Assembly (NCBI RefSeq): GCF_008831285.2
Contig: NC_045146.1
Span: forward strand, 17,747,289-17,811,288
Direction: 5' to 3'
DNA: 64,000 bases
Source of the DNA: Nymphaea colorata
Lineage: Eukaryota; Streptophyta; Magnoliopsida; Nymphaeales; Nymphaeaceae
Of this stretch, positions 1 through 12,500 are shown in pieces; the stretch's first letter is position 1; every line of letters starts with the position of its first letter. Position numbers and translations under genes: made by a program. Under the pieces are notes generated by a model. That model saw nothing but the letters and a program-made list of their open reading frames with translations. It ran no database searches and was not told the origin of the DNA.

Positions 1-708
1 ACAATTGTTAAGTCGGGTTGCTCACCAAATGAATGAATTAGAGGGACATGAACTCGATCGCCTTGAGATACCGCCTTCCTTACAATTTGCAAGCTCGGAG
101 TTTCGAGTTCATATTCTCTCTCCTTGAGCTTTCCATTTCTCTCTCTCTCTCTCTCTCTTCTCTTTTTGAATTATAGGCTTGCCATAGCAACGTTTCTTTC
201 CACGCTCACTCTCTTCGCTTCCGACTCTCCCTCTCTCGTTCTCTGTCATTTCTCTTCGCATAACTAATCCTGTGATATAAGTTTACTCCAGGATCAAGCT
301 CCTTTCTGCTTCTTGTCAGCTGTATCAAAGGATAGCTTAAACATTTTTTGTTTACAGGTGCCAAGAAGAGTCTCCAGGCTTGATTCTTGAGTGCAATCAG
401 TTTTCTTTCTTTCCCTTCCTTGTTCCTGTTCTCGTTCACGCAAATTATGGAAGCGTTTGTCTAGAGAGAATGTTAATGGCCACTGACGAACATGGTTCGG
501 ATCGAGGTAGGCTTTCCAGCTTAAATCCATATCCACATTATAAAATTCGGTAGCCAAAGTGAGATCCAAATTCTGATTGTTCCAAATCTTTAGGTATGTA
601 AATGGTTTCAAACCTAGGCATTACCAAGTCCGACATGGTCAGGTTTGGTTTCGGACTCAGACCTGGAACTGAAATTTTCAAAACTAAACCCAAGTTCTAC
701 TAGCTTAA
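1..708. other. Intergenic, CT-rich leader-like stretch without an ORF
   Basis: No coding region is supported on either strand. A (CT)n run lies at about 133-160 and pyrimidine-rich sequence continues to about 260, which looks like a plant 5' leader on the + strand. No ATG-led reading frame of useful length follows. The open frames here are short and rich in R, E and K because they read the GA/CT repeats. Confidence 0.5.
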
Positions 709-997
709 TGGGGTGATTGACGGCCTTGAATTTTGTCAAACTAGAATTAGAATGAAAAGTCCAGTTCTAGTTTTCATGGTTTGGAATTTTGATTTCAGAA
801 TTGAAAATGACGTGTTTGAGAAAACAAGAATTAAAACCTGTAACAATAATTCTACCCCTTAAGAATAGAATCATAATTCAAAAATTTTGATTCAAGAATG
901 AATCTACATTTCTGAAATCAAAATTCTTTGTTTGATAACGCACTTCTCATTTCATCAAAAATGAGAGTTTTAATTTCCAGCCTCATCAAACAGCCCC
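709..997. mobile_element. Tourist-like MITE candidate (PIF/Harbinger type)
   Basis: The left end reads GGGGTGATTGACGG and the right end, reversed, reads GGGGCTGTTTGATG. TAA flanks both sides (706-708 and 998-1000), with one extra T after the left TAA. Inside, 784-800 and 910-926 form an inverted repeat with the core GAATTTTGATTTCAG. A TAA duplication with ends of this kind is known from Tourist-type MITEs. There is no ORF, so the element is non-autonomous. The ends have diverged, which suggests an old copy. Confidence 0.5.
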
Positions 998-2084
998 TAA
1001 GAGTTAAGTCCCGACGTTTACATGTCACAGGTCTTTCTCAGATCCAGGATTCAGATCTAAACTTCCCCCACCCCGAATAAATGAATCTCGACTCCAGTTG
1101 GTAATTAGGTAAGCACAACCGGGTCATAGCTCCATAAATGTGGTTTTGAGAACCTGAATTTAAATCCAAATGCAAATTATAATTTGAATGCATTTGCAAG
1201 CGGATTTTCGTAATTTCAGTAACGGTTTGGTATTGGATCTGATTTTAACTATTCTCATCTGACTCTGGATCCACGTCTGGGATCAATAGGGGTAGCTCTA
1301 AATATCTAGACCCGAGATCAAGTCGTGTACATTTTATCTGGCGCATCACTTGCCAGATCGGATCGGGTCATAGTTCTAAGAATCCGGTTTCCCTTTATGG
1401 CTTCAGACCTCCTTTTGTAGGTCCCACAGTCCACCATAGGGCAAGATTATTTTCCGAGAACTTTGTTTTCCGCTTCTGCTTCACATGGTACCTCTTCCCA
1501 TGTCCTTTTCATTTACCCCGTGACTACGGGTCGGGTACAAAAGGAAAACTAAATCCGATTTGTTTTGAATATTTGGGCACTATAAAACTTGTTTTTTGGC
1601 TCTTTCCTTTTGTTCACGGAATGAGATAAGAATGTGGCATTTTCCTAAATAAACGAAGTAAATTTGTGCCTATTGAATTGGGCCGGTGTCGATATCGGGT
1701 CGGACCCGTTGACTCATTGAATAAGGACAACAGACAGAGAGAGATGGAAAGTACTAAAACTGATAAAAATAATCGTTTTAAATAGATCCACCACTTACGT
1801 GTTTCTTATCGGAACGAGGAGCTAAAGCCAGATTTTTTTTTATTAGAGATAACTTGGGCCTATCTTTTGCTTTTTTAAAAAAAAGATCAGGTTTTGTGAT
1901 TTTCTAATAAAAGCTATGCTTTTCAAGTCAAAGCTTAGTGTTGGAATTCTATTAACCTGAGAAATAGTGGACGTTGGCAATATCTTTTTTAATATTACTG
2001 TGTATCTCTAGATCGTATGCCATCTATTTTAGCCAAAGATATATATATATTTTTTAATTCAAGTTATAGAAGTTTACTCCGAAC
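998..2084. other. Intergenic, nothing recognised
   Basis: AT-rich sequence with short words of the 'ggatctgg / gggtcgg' kind that recur elsewhere in the window. No ORF, RNA gene or clear repeat end was seen. Confidence 0.5.
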
Positions 2085-2461
2085 TAGGGCTGCACAACGA
2101 GTCGAGCCAGCTCGGGCTCGACTCGAACTCGCCCGGTTAAACTCGGCTCGAGCTCGACTCGTTTATAAACGAGTCGAGTTCGAGCTTACAATGAAACTCG
2201 AATGAGTAAACGAGTCGAGTTCGAGTTTTAAGAACTCGACTCGACTCATTTATACTCGACGAGTAAACAAATTTCATCACACGTCATGAAATTTACTAGA
2301 TATTTTAAAAAGAAGGATCATATTTTATTTAGACGAGCTAATCGAGTTAATCGAGTCGAGCTCGACTTTATTTAATCGAGTCGAGCTCGAGCTTGTGTTA
2401 GGTAGCTCGACTCGAGTTCGAGTCGAGTTCGAGCTCGAGACTCGGCTCGTGTGCAGCCCTA
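2085..2461. mobile_element. hAT-type MITE, TCGA-rich, with perfect 8-bp TSD
   Basis: The element begins TAGGGCTGCACAACGAG and ends CTCGTGTGCAGCCCTA, a terminal inverted repeat of about 16 bp with one or two mismatches. It is flanked by identical 8-bp duplications CTCCGAAC at 2077-2084 and 2462-2469. An 8-bp duplication with TAG-starting ends is typical of hAT transposons. The interior is made mostly of CTCGA/TCGAG words and can fold on itself. A short ORF at 2017-2205 is an artefact of these words. No transposase is present. The intact duplication indicates a fairly recent insertion. Confidence 0.88.
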
Positions 2462-2469
2462 CTCCGAAC

Positions 2470-5400
2470 CCGTATTTGAGTATTTTTTATGAAAAACGTG
2501 AGAGGACTTGGGTGTTATGAGCTTTTACCGGTAATGGTGGAAGCCCATAACAAACAAGCTGCTCGACAAGAACATAACTTTTACTAAGAAAATTGCAAAA
2601 TGTGGCATTCATAGAAATAATAACAAAAAGTATCACCGGAAAGGAAATTTCCCCTTTTTATGGTGAAGGAACCACCACCCAAAACGTTTTGAAAACGCAT
2701 GTTCACCCCACGATGTTCCGACCTTTTATTGATGCAACACCCATGTACCCCTTCTTTGCTTAATAAAATGTTCCTGCTAGTTTCGCGTGATTAAAGGCAA
2801 AGGATGCAATACTTTCTACTGGCTTCAAACTCGTCCTCCTTCAACTTGGAAGCTGTGTCAACCCATCTAACCAGATGGGTTGAACATCTCCCGAGTTGAT
2901 AAAGCGAGGGTCTAGTCATTTTCTACTATACTGCTAATTAAAACTCAACCTCTGATGCCTCTAGCTTTTCCTGTTTTCCCCACCATTTGCAGCCTAATTA
3001 TCATTTTCGAGCACAGTGCAGAGCATAGTTCTTCTGTCTGCCCTTTACTATAATTAACTATATTGGACGAGAATGTGCATGGAATTTACAACGCAGAAAA
3101 GATAGGTGGGTTTTTCATTATCGCCAAATCCGCAGGTGTCATTGACAATCCATGTAGAACGGAGCCATGAAAGTAAGACCAAATCGAGCGAGCACAATGA
3201 ACGATCAAAACTAGCCATTAGAATTTAATGGGGGCATTAGCCAATATCCGTCATCAATTTTTCTTAGATACCAAAGATGGCAATCATTGGAATCAGACAG
3301 CACGCATTTGCCTGCACACACACACACACACAAAACCACACAAGCGCACACAGGGAAAGCACGTAAAATGAAACATACCCAATGAGATAGATTCGGGGCT
3401 CAAGTAGGATATCTACCTGACCAGAAACGTTTCTATTCAGGCTTACTGTGGTTTAGGTTCTTCAGGTGCTCAACCAACTAATTATGACAGATCAACAATG
3501 TCCAGGCAGTGTTCTTCCACTTATAGAAAGCAAAATAGTCCAAGAGAATTTTTATTTCAGTAATCGCTCATGGTTTGCTGATTGATCATTATATCAACCA
3601 AATACATCAAAATAGAGTCTGCAACTCATGAATAAACCCAAAATAGATGAAGGCGGCCATCCTGCAAGATAGAGAAGTGTTAAGTTACAGAAGTTTTACA
3701 AGTACCCAGGCTGCACTTAAAAATCCACGGAGAATCACTGTGGACACTAATTAATAAACGTTGGATGGAGGCTTGAATAGTAGAATTTATCATTGATACA
3801 AAGCAACAACCATGCCTTCAACATAATTTAGAGCAAAAGTTTTGATCAGTTGCATTGGCAAAAGCAACAAGGTGCAACATGCATTAGCACACGTGCCATC
3901 GCCCCAGCAGGAGCCTGCAACCCCAGCATAACAGGCACAAAATGAACCTTGCTTTATGGTTTTTCCCAGTAAAGAAGGCTGTATGCCTAGATCAGTAACA
4001 GAATAATGTAAAATTGTTTTAGATCCCGTTAGCACATATCATAATGTTCAGCTTCCAGCAGATATGCTGGGATCTCCACAAAAAGTGGGTTTACTGGATG
4101 CCTATATAAGAACAGTCCAAGCCAATTCTGTCTGTTAAATTATATAAAGCTCTCACCTACGGACTGAGCAGGGATTAAACTTCATATAGGTAGTCTTACC
4201 AAGCTCTACAGTTCAAGGTATTCCTTAAAGCCGTGCTTACGGAGAACATGTGCAAATTTACAAACAGGAGATTTGTCAATTGCTATTAACCTCTCCATGT
4301 TCTCTATGAGTCTGAAATCTGTCATTCCAAAGACCAGTGGCAGGTTATAAAGTGAGCCACAGGATTAACAATGACAGTATTGAATAAGTAAGTCCCAGAA
4401 ACAACCACTAAGAAACATAATAGAAAAACTCATGCCCCACAGTCAGTAACCAACAGAATTAGTTCCACCCACTTGACGTGCTCCAAATTCCAAAATAAAC
4501 CAGGCAATCTGATAAGAATGATACTTGAACTGGACCACAAGCGCCAACTATATATTTTCATTAAGCTGGAATTTCTTAGTTTCCAATTAATTGGACGAAG
4601 ACATAAAACCATTTAAGAAGCCAGCTTCTTGATGTCTTGCCAACTCAAGTCAGACAAGAATTTCAGACGTCCATTTTGAGCATCTTATCCGAAGATGTAA
4701 TGCAAACATGGATATAATATTGTCAAGTATTCTGAAAACAGATTCCACATCTGGATCAAGTTTGGCAATTGCTACTCTTCCTCATTATATATCTCTTTTA
4801 ACAAAAGTACAAATATGAACAAATAGTGATGAATCTTGCCTTGATATATCTCAAACAACTGCTAGGATAAAACACTTCTGCTAAAACCTAGTTAACTGCT
4901 CTTCAGAAATGACTGGTACAACCAGCTCCAGAAAAAAGAAGAAGTAAAACAAACGAAAGAAGCATTTCAAAAAGGCATTCAAAAGAATGAGAAAGGGCTA
5001 AGTAACATAGTTCATTACCATAAAGTCTGTTAGAACTTAGAAATGCTGCATTACACTTCCATCAAGCTTCACATTCTAGTGTGTCACCATGCTGCAGCAA
5101 TATTTATGCTCATAGGAACTACGCAATACTTTACAAGTCAAATGAAACCCTTTTCGTCCATTTCATTCTACCAAACAATGTACACCTAGCTTGGTAGCTA
5201 ACTGTTTAGTCTTAATCGTATGGCTGTTGAGTTATTTTCTATGTTGTCAACCTAGGCAACTAGTTGCTTAGTCTCTAGCCAGCCAGCTCATCCACTGCTA
5301 CATAGCCGAAAGGCTAATTCCACTAACTAGGTCGGCTAGTTCATAGTTCATACTAGTCGGTGAAAGACTAATAGGTGCCTGGGTCAAATTAGTTTATTAT

Positions 5401-6667
5401 TAAGGAGACAAGCTCCTTTCTTTTAGAGAGAGAGAGAGAGAGATGTGTAGGGCCACTAACTGGTCCCGCAAGTGGCAATTTGAACTTCCTACCAGCTAGA
5501 ATCTACACCCTCAGATGGCTTCACCCGAGGGTGCAGGACTCCATTTCCTTATAAAAGGAGAGGCAGATGGTTACCACAAGCATCCCATTTCAAGAAGGGG
5601 GTTATCTGGATTCTGGACAATCCATCTAAGGGTCAAAAGTTTACAGTATAGCATGTCGTCTGTAAGTTTACATGTCTTTCATCCACACATAGCTAAGCAT
5701 CAACTTTTCAAGAAACTCCATGTTGTGCCTTTGTGGCTACCTGATACCTTGTAATTGTCTCCTTTCTACTAGAAACCAGGATTCCTCATCATTTCATGGT
5801 TTTACAGTGAAACTGTAATTCCTTTATTCATTCATCAGCACAGTAGCTAACTACTTCACTTAAGATCTAGTCATACACATGTGGAAACCTCCAAGAGACT
5901 TATCTTCATATCTAAGTCGACTTCATGCTCCTATGAACCCTTTTCTTTTCCCTTCTTGATAGACCCTCTTAATCTACGTATCTTTCCTTACTACTGTTTC
6001 GAGAATCCTTGTTCCTTGTCCACCATTGTCCAGTATGCTTCTAAAATGAGGTGCTACATCACGTTTAAAGTTCAATTATTCAGCATGTTATTCTAGACAG
6101 TGTGGCCGTGACAGATTGTCTATCGCTAGAAACGCAATGCGTAGACAGATTGTTTCCCACTAGATCATAAAGACAACGGCACCAACAAACAGAAACATGC
6201 CCCAATTAGCTCATGATGTCTTCCATGAACAGATAGGAGTTCCAATGCAGTGGTTTAAAACTGTATACAAAGGATTGCGCTAGAACAGCCACATACAAAC
6301 ACATGCCCAGAGAGACATGAACGTGACTGCAGACAAATTTACGTGCACATAATGGAAAAAATCACCCAACCTGCTAAGGCTAATAAAAAATGCAGTTTTT
6401 TCGAAAAATTTGAAAGTTCTCCACAACACGATCCCAATAATCCCCTTGCACGAAGAAATTCCACACACACCAAATACCAATCTATCAATGGCGCCACTAT
6501 GCTCAGCAAGACCCGATTCTAATGACAACATATAAGGAGAAAAGCCAAAAGAAACCCTAAAGCAAGTAACACAGGGAAACTCCTGATGTATAAAAGTAAG
6601 TTGGAAAAAAAGCAAATAGACACCGGTCTTATCGAATCCGCGTACCAGAATCGGAGGCGCGCGGAGA
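2470..6667. other. Intergenic, 4.2 kb, no gene supported
   Basis: Mostly plain AT-rich sequence. A short (CA)n tract lies at about 3316-3332 and a (GA)n tract at about 5426-5443. ORFs here are at most about 160 residues and resemble no family I know, for example the one at 3790-4035 on the minus strand. The part nearest 6667 must include the 3' UTR of the ATP-synthase gene, but no poly(A) signal could be assigned with confidence. Confidence 0.5.
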
Positions 6668-6940
6668 TCAATGGCCACCGTGCTCTTTGGCGTGCTGCTG
6701 GTGCTCGAGGTGGCGGCGCTCCTCGGGGAGGGCGATGAGGTAGGAGAAGGCCATGCCACCGAAGCAGACGTGGTAGAGGGGGTCGATGGAGTTGGTCATG
6801 ATGTATTTCTTGTGGTAGTTGTCGAGCCAGTTCTGGAAGGTGCTCCTCAGGAACCCCATCGACATCTTGGGCTTGAGGTGGGCGGGCACGTCCTTCACCT
6901 TCATCCCCTTCATCTCGTTGAACAATCCCCTCATCGCCAT
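6668..6940 (-). CDS. Mitochondrial F1Fo ATP synthase small subunit, plant subunit f / ATP17-like (Fb15 type)
   Basis: A single uninterrupted frame encodes 90 residues, starting MAMRGLFNEMKGMKVKDVPA. From memory this matches the short plant family annotated as fiber protein Fb15 or ATP synthase subunit f/ATP17, part of the membrane sector of mitochondrial ATP synthase. Family-like blocks are the charged start 'KGMKVKDVP' (11-19), 'LDNYHKKYI' (39-47) and 'DPLYHVCFGGMAFSYLIALPEERRHL' split around residues 53-78. Residues 56-71 are hydrophobic and suit a single inner-membrane helix. The tail is His-rich. The frame stays open upstream to 7162, but the ATG at 6940 is chosen because residues after it are conserved and those before it are low complexity, as in a leader. 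No intron is needed. The neighbours are unrelated. The family is fairly sure; the exact subunit letter is less so. Confidence 0.82.
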   Translation of the reverse strand: MAMRGLFNEMKGMKVKDVPAHLKPKMSMGFLRSTFQNWLDNYHKKYIMTNSIDPLYHVCFGGMAFSYLIALPEERRHLEHQQHAKEHGGH

Positions 6941-9015
6941 CGTTTCTCTCTCCCTATTAGAAACCCTTAAATCTTCTTCGCCACCCTCTCTCAAATTCTC
7001 AATCCCCTCGCCTTCTTCCTTCTTCCTCTCCGTGGATCGATCCCTCTTGTTCGAAATTAGGGCTCTCAAGGGAGACGGAAATTGGGTAGAAAAGGAAAAA
7101 TGGATTCTCGTACGTCCGCGTGGGAAAAGGCCGCTTGACGTATGAGTGTGTTTGGAAAACAAGCCCCAACGCCCTCTCTCACACTATTCAGAAATTTACG
7201 TATAGCCGTCGAAGTGTTGCGATTTTACAGAATAAAGATATAAAAGTTTGCACTTCGGGTTGGATTTGGCTTTTACCAGATCCGACTTAATTGGATCTCA
7301 TTTAACTTGGACATGGGGCTCGATTTTTTTAAATCGAATCAGAATCCAGCTAGATATGATTAAGGTCAGATCCAAACCGGTCCACCGGACGAATCTTATT
7401 TTCTTTACCAAATCCAAGAAACCGATCTAATTTGAGGCCCATTGACAACCGCAACTCAAAATCACGAGAAAATTACAAAATGCGTCTAATGTTTAAGCAA
7501 ATAACAAATTATCATTCAACTTTTAGGCTTTCAATTTTTGAGAAAGATTTTTAAAGAGCATGCTGAAGATGATTTTTTATGTATACGAAATACTCGTTTT
7601 GAATACAAAGATCATGACTAATGAAAGAGCGGTTCATTATGAGAAGTACCTTGCCTTTTCATATCTAAAACTAATGTTTTCTATCATTAGCAGTTTCTTT
7701 GAGAAATTTTCTAAAAAGTGGAGAGCTTATTCGTTAAAGTTTTGAAGCTAGAATGGTGATTTGTTATTTGCTTAAATATCAGGTGTGTTTTTTGCAATTC
7801 TTTATAAAATAAAAAATTATTGAGAAAGAGATTGCTAAAGAGGTGTATATTTGGGTATATTTGCTTATTTATGTATGATCTGTTGCTTAACGTTTATATT
7901 TATCTTATTTTACGAAATTGTAGAAGCGAAGTAGGTAGTATGAGGTATTTATGCGGATGTAAGGATAAAGTTTACTTAGATGACATTTATAAAAATTTTG
8001 CAAAGTTTGTGATGCATTATTGGACTATGAGTTAAACCGCCAAACAATTATTTGCATCAACATTCATATATCGCTGGCTATACCTCAAAGTTCAAACTCA
8101 GTCCGAAAATAAATTTTTCGCTATAATAACTAGAAGTCAAGTGTGTTGATTTCATTGACCTACGTAGCAGGTCAATGAATGTAAGTGAAAGAGGTTTTTG
8201 GTTCCGCTGTCTTGTCTTGTAAGTGAAAGAGGTTTTTGGTTCACTTGGAGGTGTTTGATTAGGTGACATCTAGGATTAGTAGTGGAGCTCATGTGTGCTT
8301 AGTGTGGGCCATTGCCCACGCCAATTCTTGAAATCTTTTATTATGGTTCTACATGTGATGCCCACACCAGACTTAGTTCAGTACCCCGAGCCGCAAATAC
8401 TCATCTCAATAGCCAAAGATCGGTTAGTGCCTCTTAGCCAAAAGTTTCAGGTTCTGCCACCGTCTAAAAACATTTCACATTGCAGTTTCGATATTTTTTT
8501 AGTAAACAAACAAAATTTAGAGTTTTAAAAACAAATGCCATGTTTGTGAAAGTAATTTAAACAATGTAACCATCATTCAAAATAAGTTTTCCTTTTTAAT
8601 GTAGATAAAAAATATTTGTTCAAATTTGATTTTGCAATTGCCAACAAAATGGAGAACATCCAAATAACAAAGGGAATCTTCCTCGCATGTGAACAAGGAG
8701 TTATTATTTCTTTATATGCTTGATATGAGAGTCCAACTAAAATGTACAGAAGTGTGCAGAATAAGAAGTTCATCGCGACATATACATATATATAGACGCT
8801 ATTCTGTCAATTGCTTGCTTAAAAACCATGTCCGCATCAACTTGCCCAATTAGAAAATGTAAATATTATACAAAACATTATCTTTTTAGAGGTTGCCCAA
8901 GAAACTTGCCTAACATAATGTATCCTAATCCATTTTGCGCTTCCATTGAAACAATTAGAGGTATAGCATATGTAAGCTGTTTAATATAGACTGATCATTA
9001 CTCAAATTGGGTCAG
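6941..9015. other. Intergenic with a split direct repeat
   Basis: Contains the promoter and leader of the minus-strand ATP-synthase gene near 6941-7200, without an obvious TATA box. The rest is AT-rich and noncoding. A 25-bp direct repeat beginning TGTAAGTGAAAGAGG occurs at about 8178 and again at about 8219, with a short spacer. No gene was recognised. Confidence 0.5.
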
Positions 9016-9049
9016 ACAGACCAACTACAATGGGAATCAAAATTATACT

Positions 9050-9100
<51 letters not shown>

Positions 9101-9171
9101 AGAGTATCGTTTATCATTAAAACTCTTTATCTTATGCAGTATAACTTTGATTCCCATTGTAGTTGGTCTGT
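9016..9171. repeat. Near-perfect 34-bp inverted repeat with GA-rich loop
   Basis: Positions 9016-9049 and 9138-9171 are reverse complements at 33 of 34 positions; arms start ACAGACCAACTACAATGG. The 88-nt loop is mostly a (GA)n/(G)n tract (9050-9103). Sequence outside the arms does not pair, and no target-site duplication was found. It could be a small foldback MITE or the precursor of a hairpin small RNA. It lies about 410 bp upstream of the broken NLR. Confidence 0.85.
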
Positions 9172-9586
9172 ATAATATAACATAATAGGTGCATCTAGTT
9201 TGTGTATACAAATATGCAAATATAGTGCACCTAACGCCAAAGTGGGCTTAGTTTCCAATATGAAGGGAAAGAATATGTTGCTTGTGCCATTTAAACAGCT
9301 TCATTTGCCACCAGAGAGGCCTCTCTCTGTTTTTGTCTTGCGGTTTGTTACGGTAATTAGAGGACTTCTTGTCCTTAATTTTTGTATCTAGGAGATCGTC
9401 CTCCAATTTTGATATACATTCTCATTTTACCGGCTCTTTGTTTTTTTTTTTTTTCTTTCCGCTATTATGTTGTTCTACTGTGTATAGGTCATTTTATTTT
9501 TATTTTTGCGGGCTCTCTCTATCTCTCGCTTTATGCTTTATGTGGGTGTGACTCTCTCTCTCTCTCTGGTGTGTGTGCGTGTGAAA

Positions 9587-12500
9587 ATGGCAGCCGAAGC
9601 AATCGTTTAACGTTATTGGAGAAGGTGTTGGGTCTTCCTCAACAAGAGATCTCGAAGGTTGTAACTGTGATGGCTGAATTGGCAAAGCTGGAGAGGTAAT
9701 TGCGTTCTATCCAACCCATATTTAGAGATGCTCAACACAAGCAATTCACGGTACCTGAAGTCAAGGATTGGATGGCGAGGTTCAATGGCTTAGCTTATGA
9801 TGCGCAGGATGTGATTGACATATACACAAGGTCAAATGCAACGCTTTCATGGAGGTAGGTGGGTCTCTTCCCTCTCGTCTTCCACGGTTTGATGTTCTGT
9901 TTCTTCATCGAACCAGTAATAAGATTGAACAGATAAACAAGAGTTGGCATGCTGCGCAAAGAGATAAATCATTAGGCCTCATTCCAAAGGAAGAGGGATC
10001 TTCATCAGGTGGGGATGTGAGCCAGTGTGGATTGAAAACCGGCAAACAAATTGCTTCATCACTGAGCCTGATGCCATTGGAAGGGAAGAAGATGAAAAAT
10101 TGGTGGTTGCGTGGTTGATGGAGGATCTGAATGAAAGGCAAAAGAATGCATCTGTTATAGCGGTCGTTGGTATGGGGGGTCTTGGAAAGAGCACCATCGC
10201 CAAGAAGCTCGACAACAGTAGCGAAGTCAGGGGATACTTCAACAAAAGAATGTGGGTCTGTGTCTCTGAGAAGCCCAACTTGCTGAATTTGTCCAAAAAG
10301 ATCATGGAGGAGATTTGTGTAAACGAAAGTGGTGCCAATGAATTCACTAACGGAAAGCCTGTACACTCCAAGATCGGTAACCATTTGAAAGGCAAAAGGT
10401 TTCTGCTCGTGCTAGATGATGTATGGGACTACAAATGGTGGAATGAATTAAATGGTGTCCTGCAAACTGGTGGATCAGGGAGCAAGGTACTGATTCACCA
10501 CTAGAAAGATAAACGTGCAAAGGGAATGAATATACATTGCATGAAATGAAGTGCCTATCAATTGAGCAGAGCTGGTGCCTCTTCCAGTCCAAGGTATGCC
10601 TGGAAGGCGAGAAGGAGGAAGACCTTAACGTGGTTCAGGACATTGGAAAAAAAATTGTGACATGCAGCGGACTGCCACTTGCTTTAGTTGTTACAGCAGG
10701 CTTGTTGCGTAAAAAGGACAGAGAAAGGCCTGTTTGGCATCGCGTTGCTCATAGCTCATTGTGGACATTGGAAAATGACAGGGATGATATTCGACCAATC
10801 ATAGGATTGAGTTACATGAGCTTGTCATTGCCCTTAAAGCAATCCCTCACATATTGTTCTGTATTTCCTACAGATTATGAGATGGAAAGGGAAAAGTTAC
10901 TGAGGCTCTGGATAGCTGAAGGCTTTGTTCAGAAGAAGGGGAGGAGATGGAGGATGTGGCTGAGAAGTACTTAGAAGTTCTGGTTGCTCGGTCCCTGATC
11001 CAACCTTTGGCGCGAGGATTCACTTACAAATTGCATGACATCGTCCATGATTTTTCTCTTGACATAAGAAAGAACAAGTGCATTGATGGAACTGTTTTGA
11101 AATCAGGGAGCATGCCTAATGAGGCGTGTTTTTGTTTCTTGGGTATTGGAAACTGCTCTTTGGATGAACTGAACAAGCAAAGAAAACTTCGTACCTTGAT
11201 AATTTTGAAGCAAAGAGTCATGTGATTAGTAATGCTTTTTTGCGTTTCCAGTGGCTGACTTGAGTGGAAAACAGTGCATACACAATTTGCCAGAGTCGAA
11301 TGGAGATTTATTGCTTTTAAGGTACGTAGATCTCACTAGTACAAGAATTATCCAGTTGCGTAATTCAATTACCAAACTCTACGATCTGCAAGTGCTGGCC
11401 CTTGGTCGTAGTGCTATAGAAAAGATGCCTGAAAGAATATCACATTTGAAGAATCTTAGGCATCTCCACAGAGAACAAACTTCTGGTTGGTAATCCCAGC
11501 GACATGCCTACTCTGGATGCGTCCTTGCAGAGTTGTGCCATTTGGATAATCTGAGGGCAAAACTAAGAATCGAACATCTGGAAAGAGTTGGAACAGAAGA
11601 AGAGGCACAAGAAGCAGGACTAGAAAGGAAAGACAAGCTGCGGTGGTTGGAGTGGTCTTCTGACAAGATCGATATTGAGAAGCAGGATGACAGAGAAAAG
11701 GTGGGGCGTGTGTGGGAAAGTCTAAAGCCTCCACTAGGCCTCAAAAGATTGGAAGTTGAAAATTATATGGGCAGAAGAACACCCACATGGATAAGCTCCC
11801 CTGCCTACCACGCTTTGGACGAAATCGTGTTAATGTGATGCGATTACTTGGAGCGGTTACCGTGTTTAGGACAATTGCAAAAGCTTGCAAGGCTTCACAG
11901 CTATGGAGCTTCAGAAGTTAAGATTATCGACGATGGTGCGCCCAATAATGAAGTTCGATTTCCCAAGCTAGAAGAGCTGCGCCTATTTGGTCTGACGAGC
12001 TTAGAGAAATGGTTATGTACGATTCAAGAGCAGGAACGATGCCAGGTCTCAAAAGGCTGAAAATAAGTAGATGTGGGCACTTGAAGTCAATTCCCTTGTT
12101 TGCAACTCTGCTGGAACTAGAGATTGACAGCATGGGAAGATGGGAGGGATGGATAGGAGAAAAAGAGAGAGGGAAAAAGCTGGTGCTACCACATGTGAAG
12201 AAGATGCACATCTGATCTTGTCCAAATCTGAGGAGTTTACCAGACTGTTCGGAGTTTTGAAAGGCTATTCTTGTATTCTCTGAACAATTGCGAGGGATGG
12301 CATTGGGCAGAACAAGGGAAGGCAGAAGAAATGGCGACCACATTGCTATCACTCAAAATAATGGGAATCAAACGTTGCCCAAGCTTGAAAATTTTGCCAA
12401 ATTGTCGTATGCTGGAAGAACTAAGACTCCACGATATAGAGAACCTGAACGGATGGTGGAGAGGGCAAAGAAATGAAGGTGGAAAGATGGCGACAATGTC

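Noticed and set aside
3790-4035. Cys-rich 81-codon minus-strand frame as a small secreted peptide
   Set aside because: The cysteines follow no known pattern and there is no signal peptide at the start.
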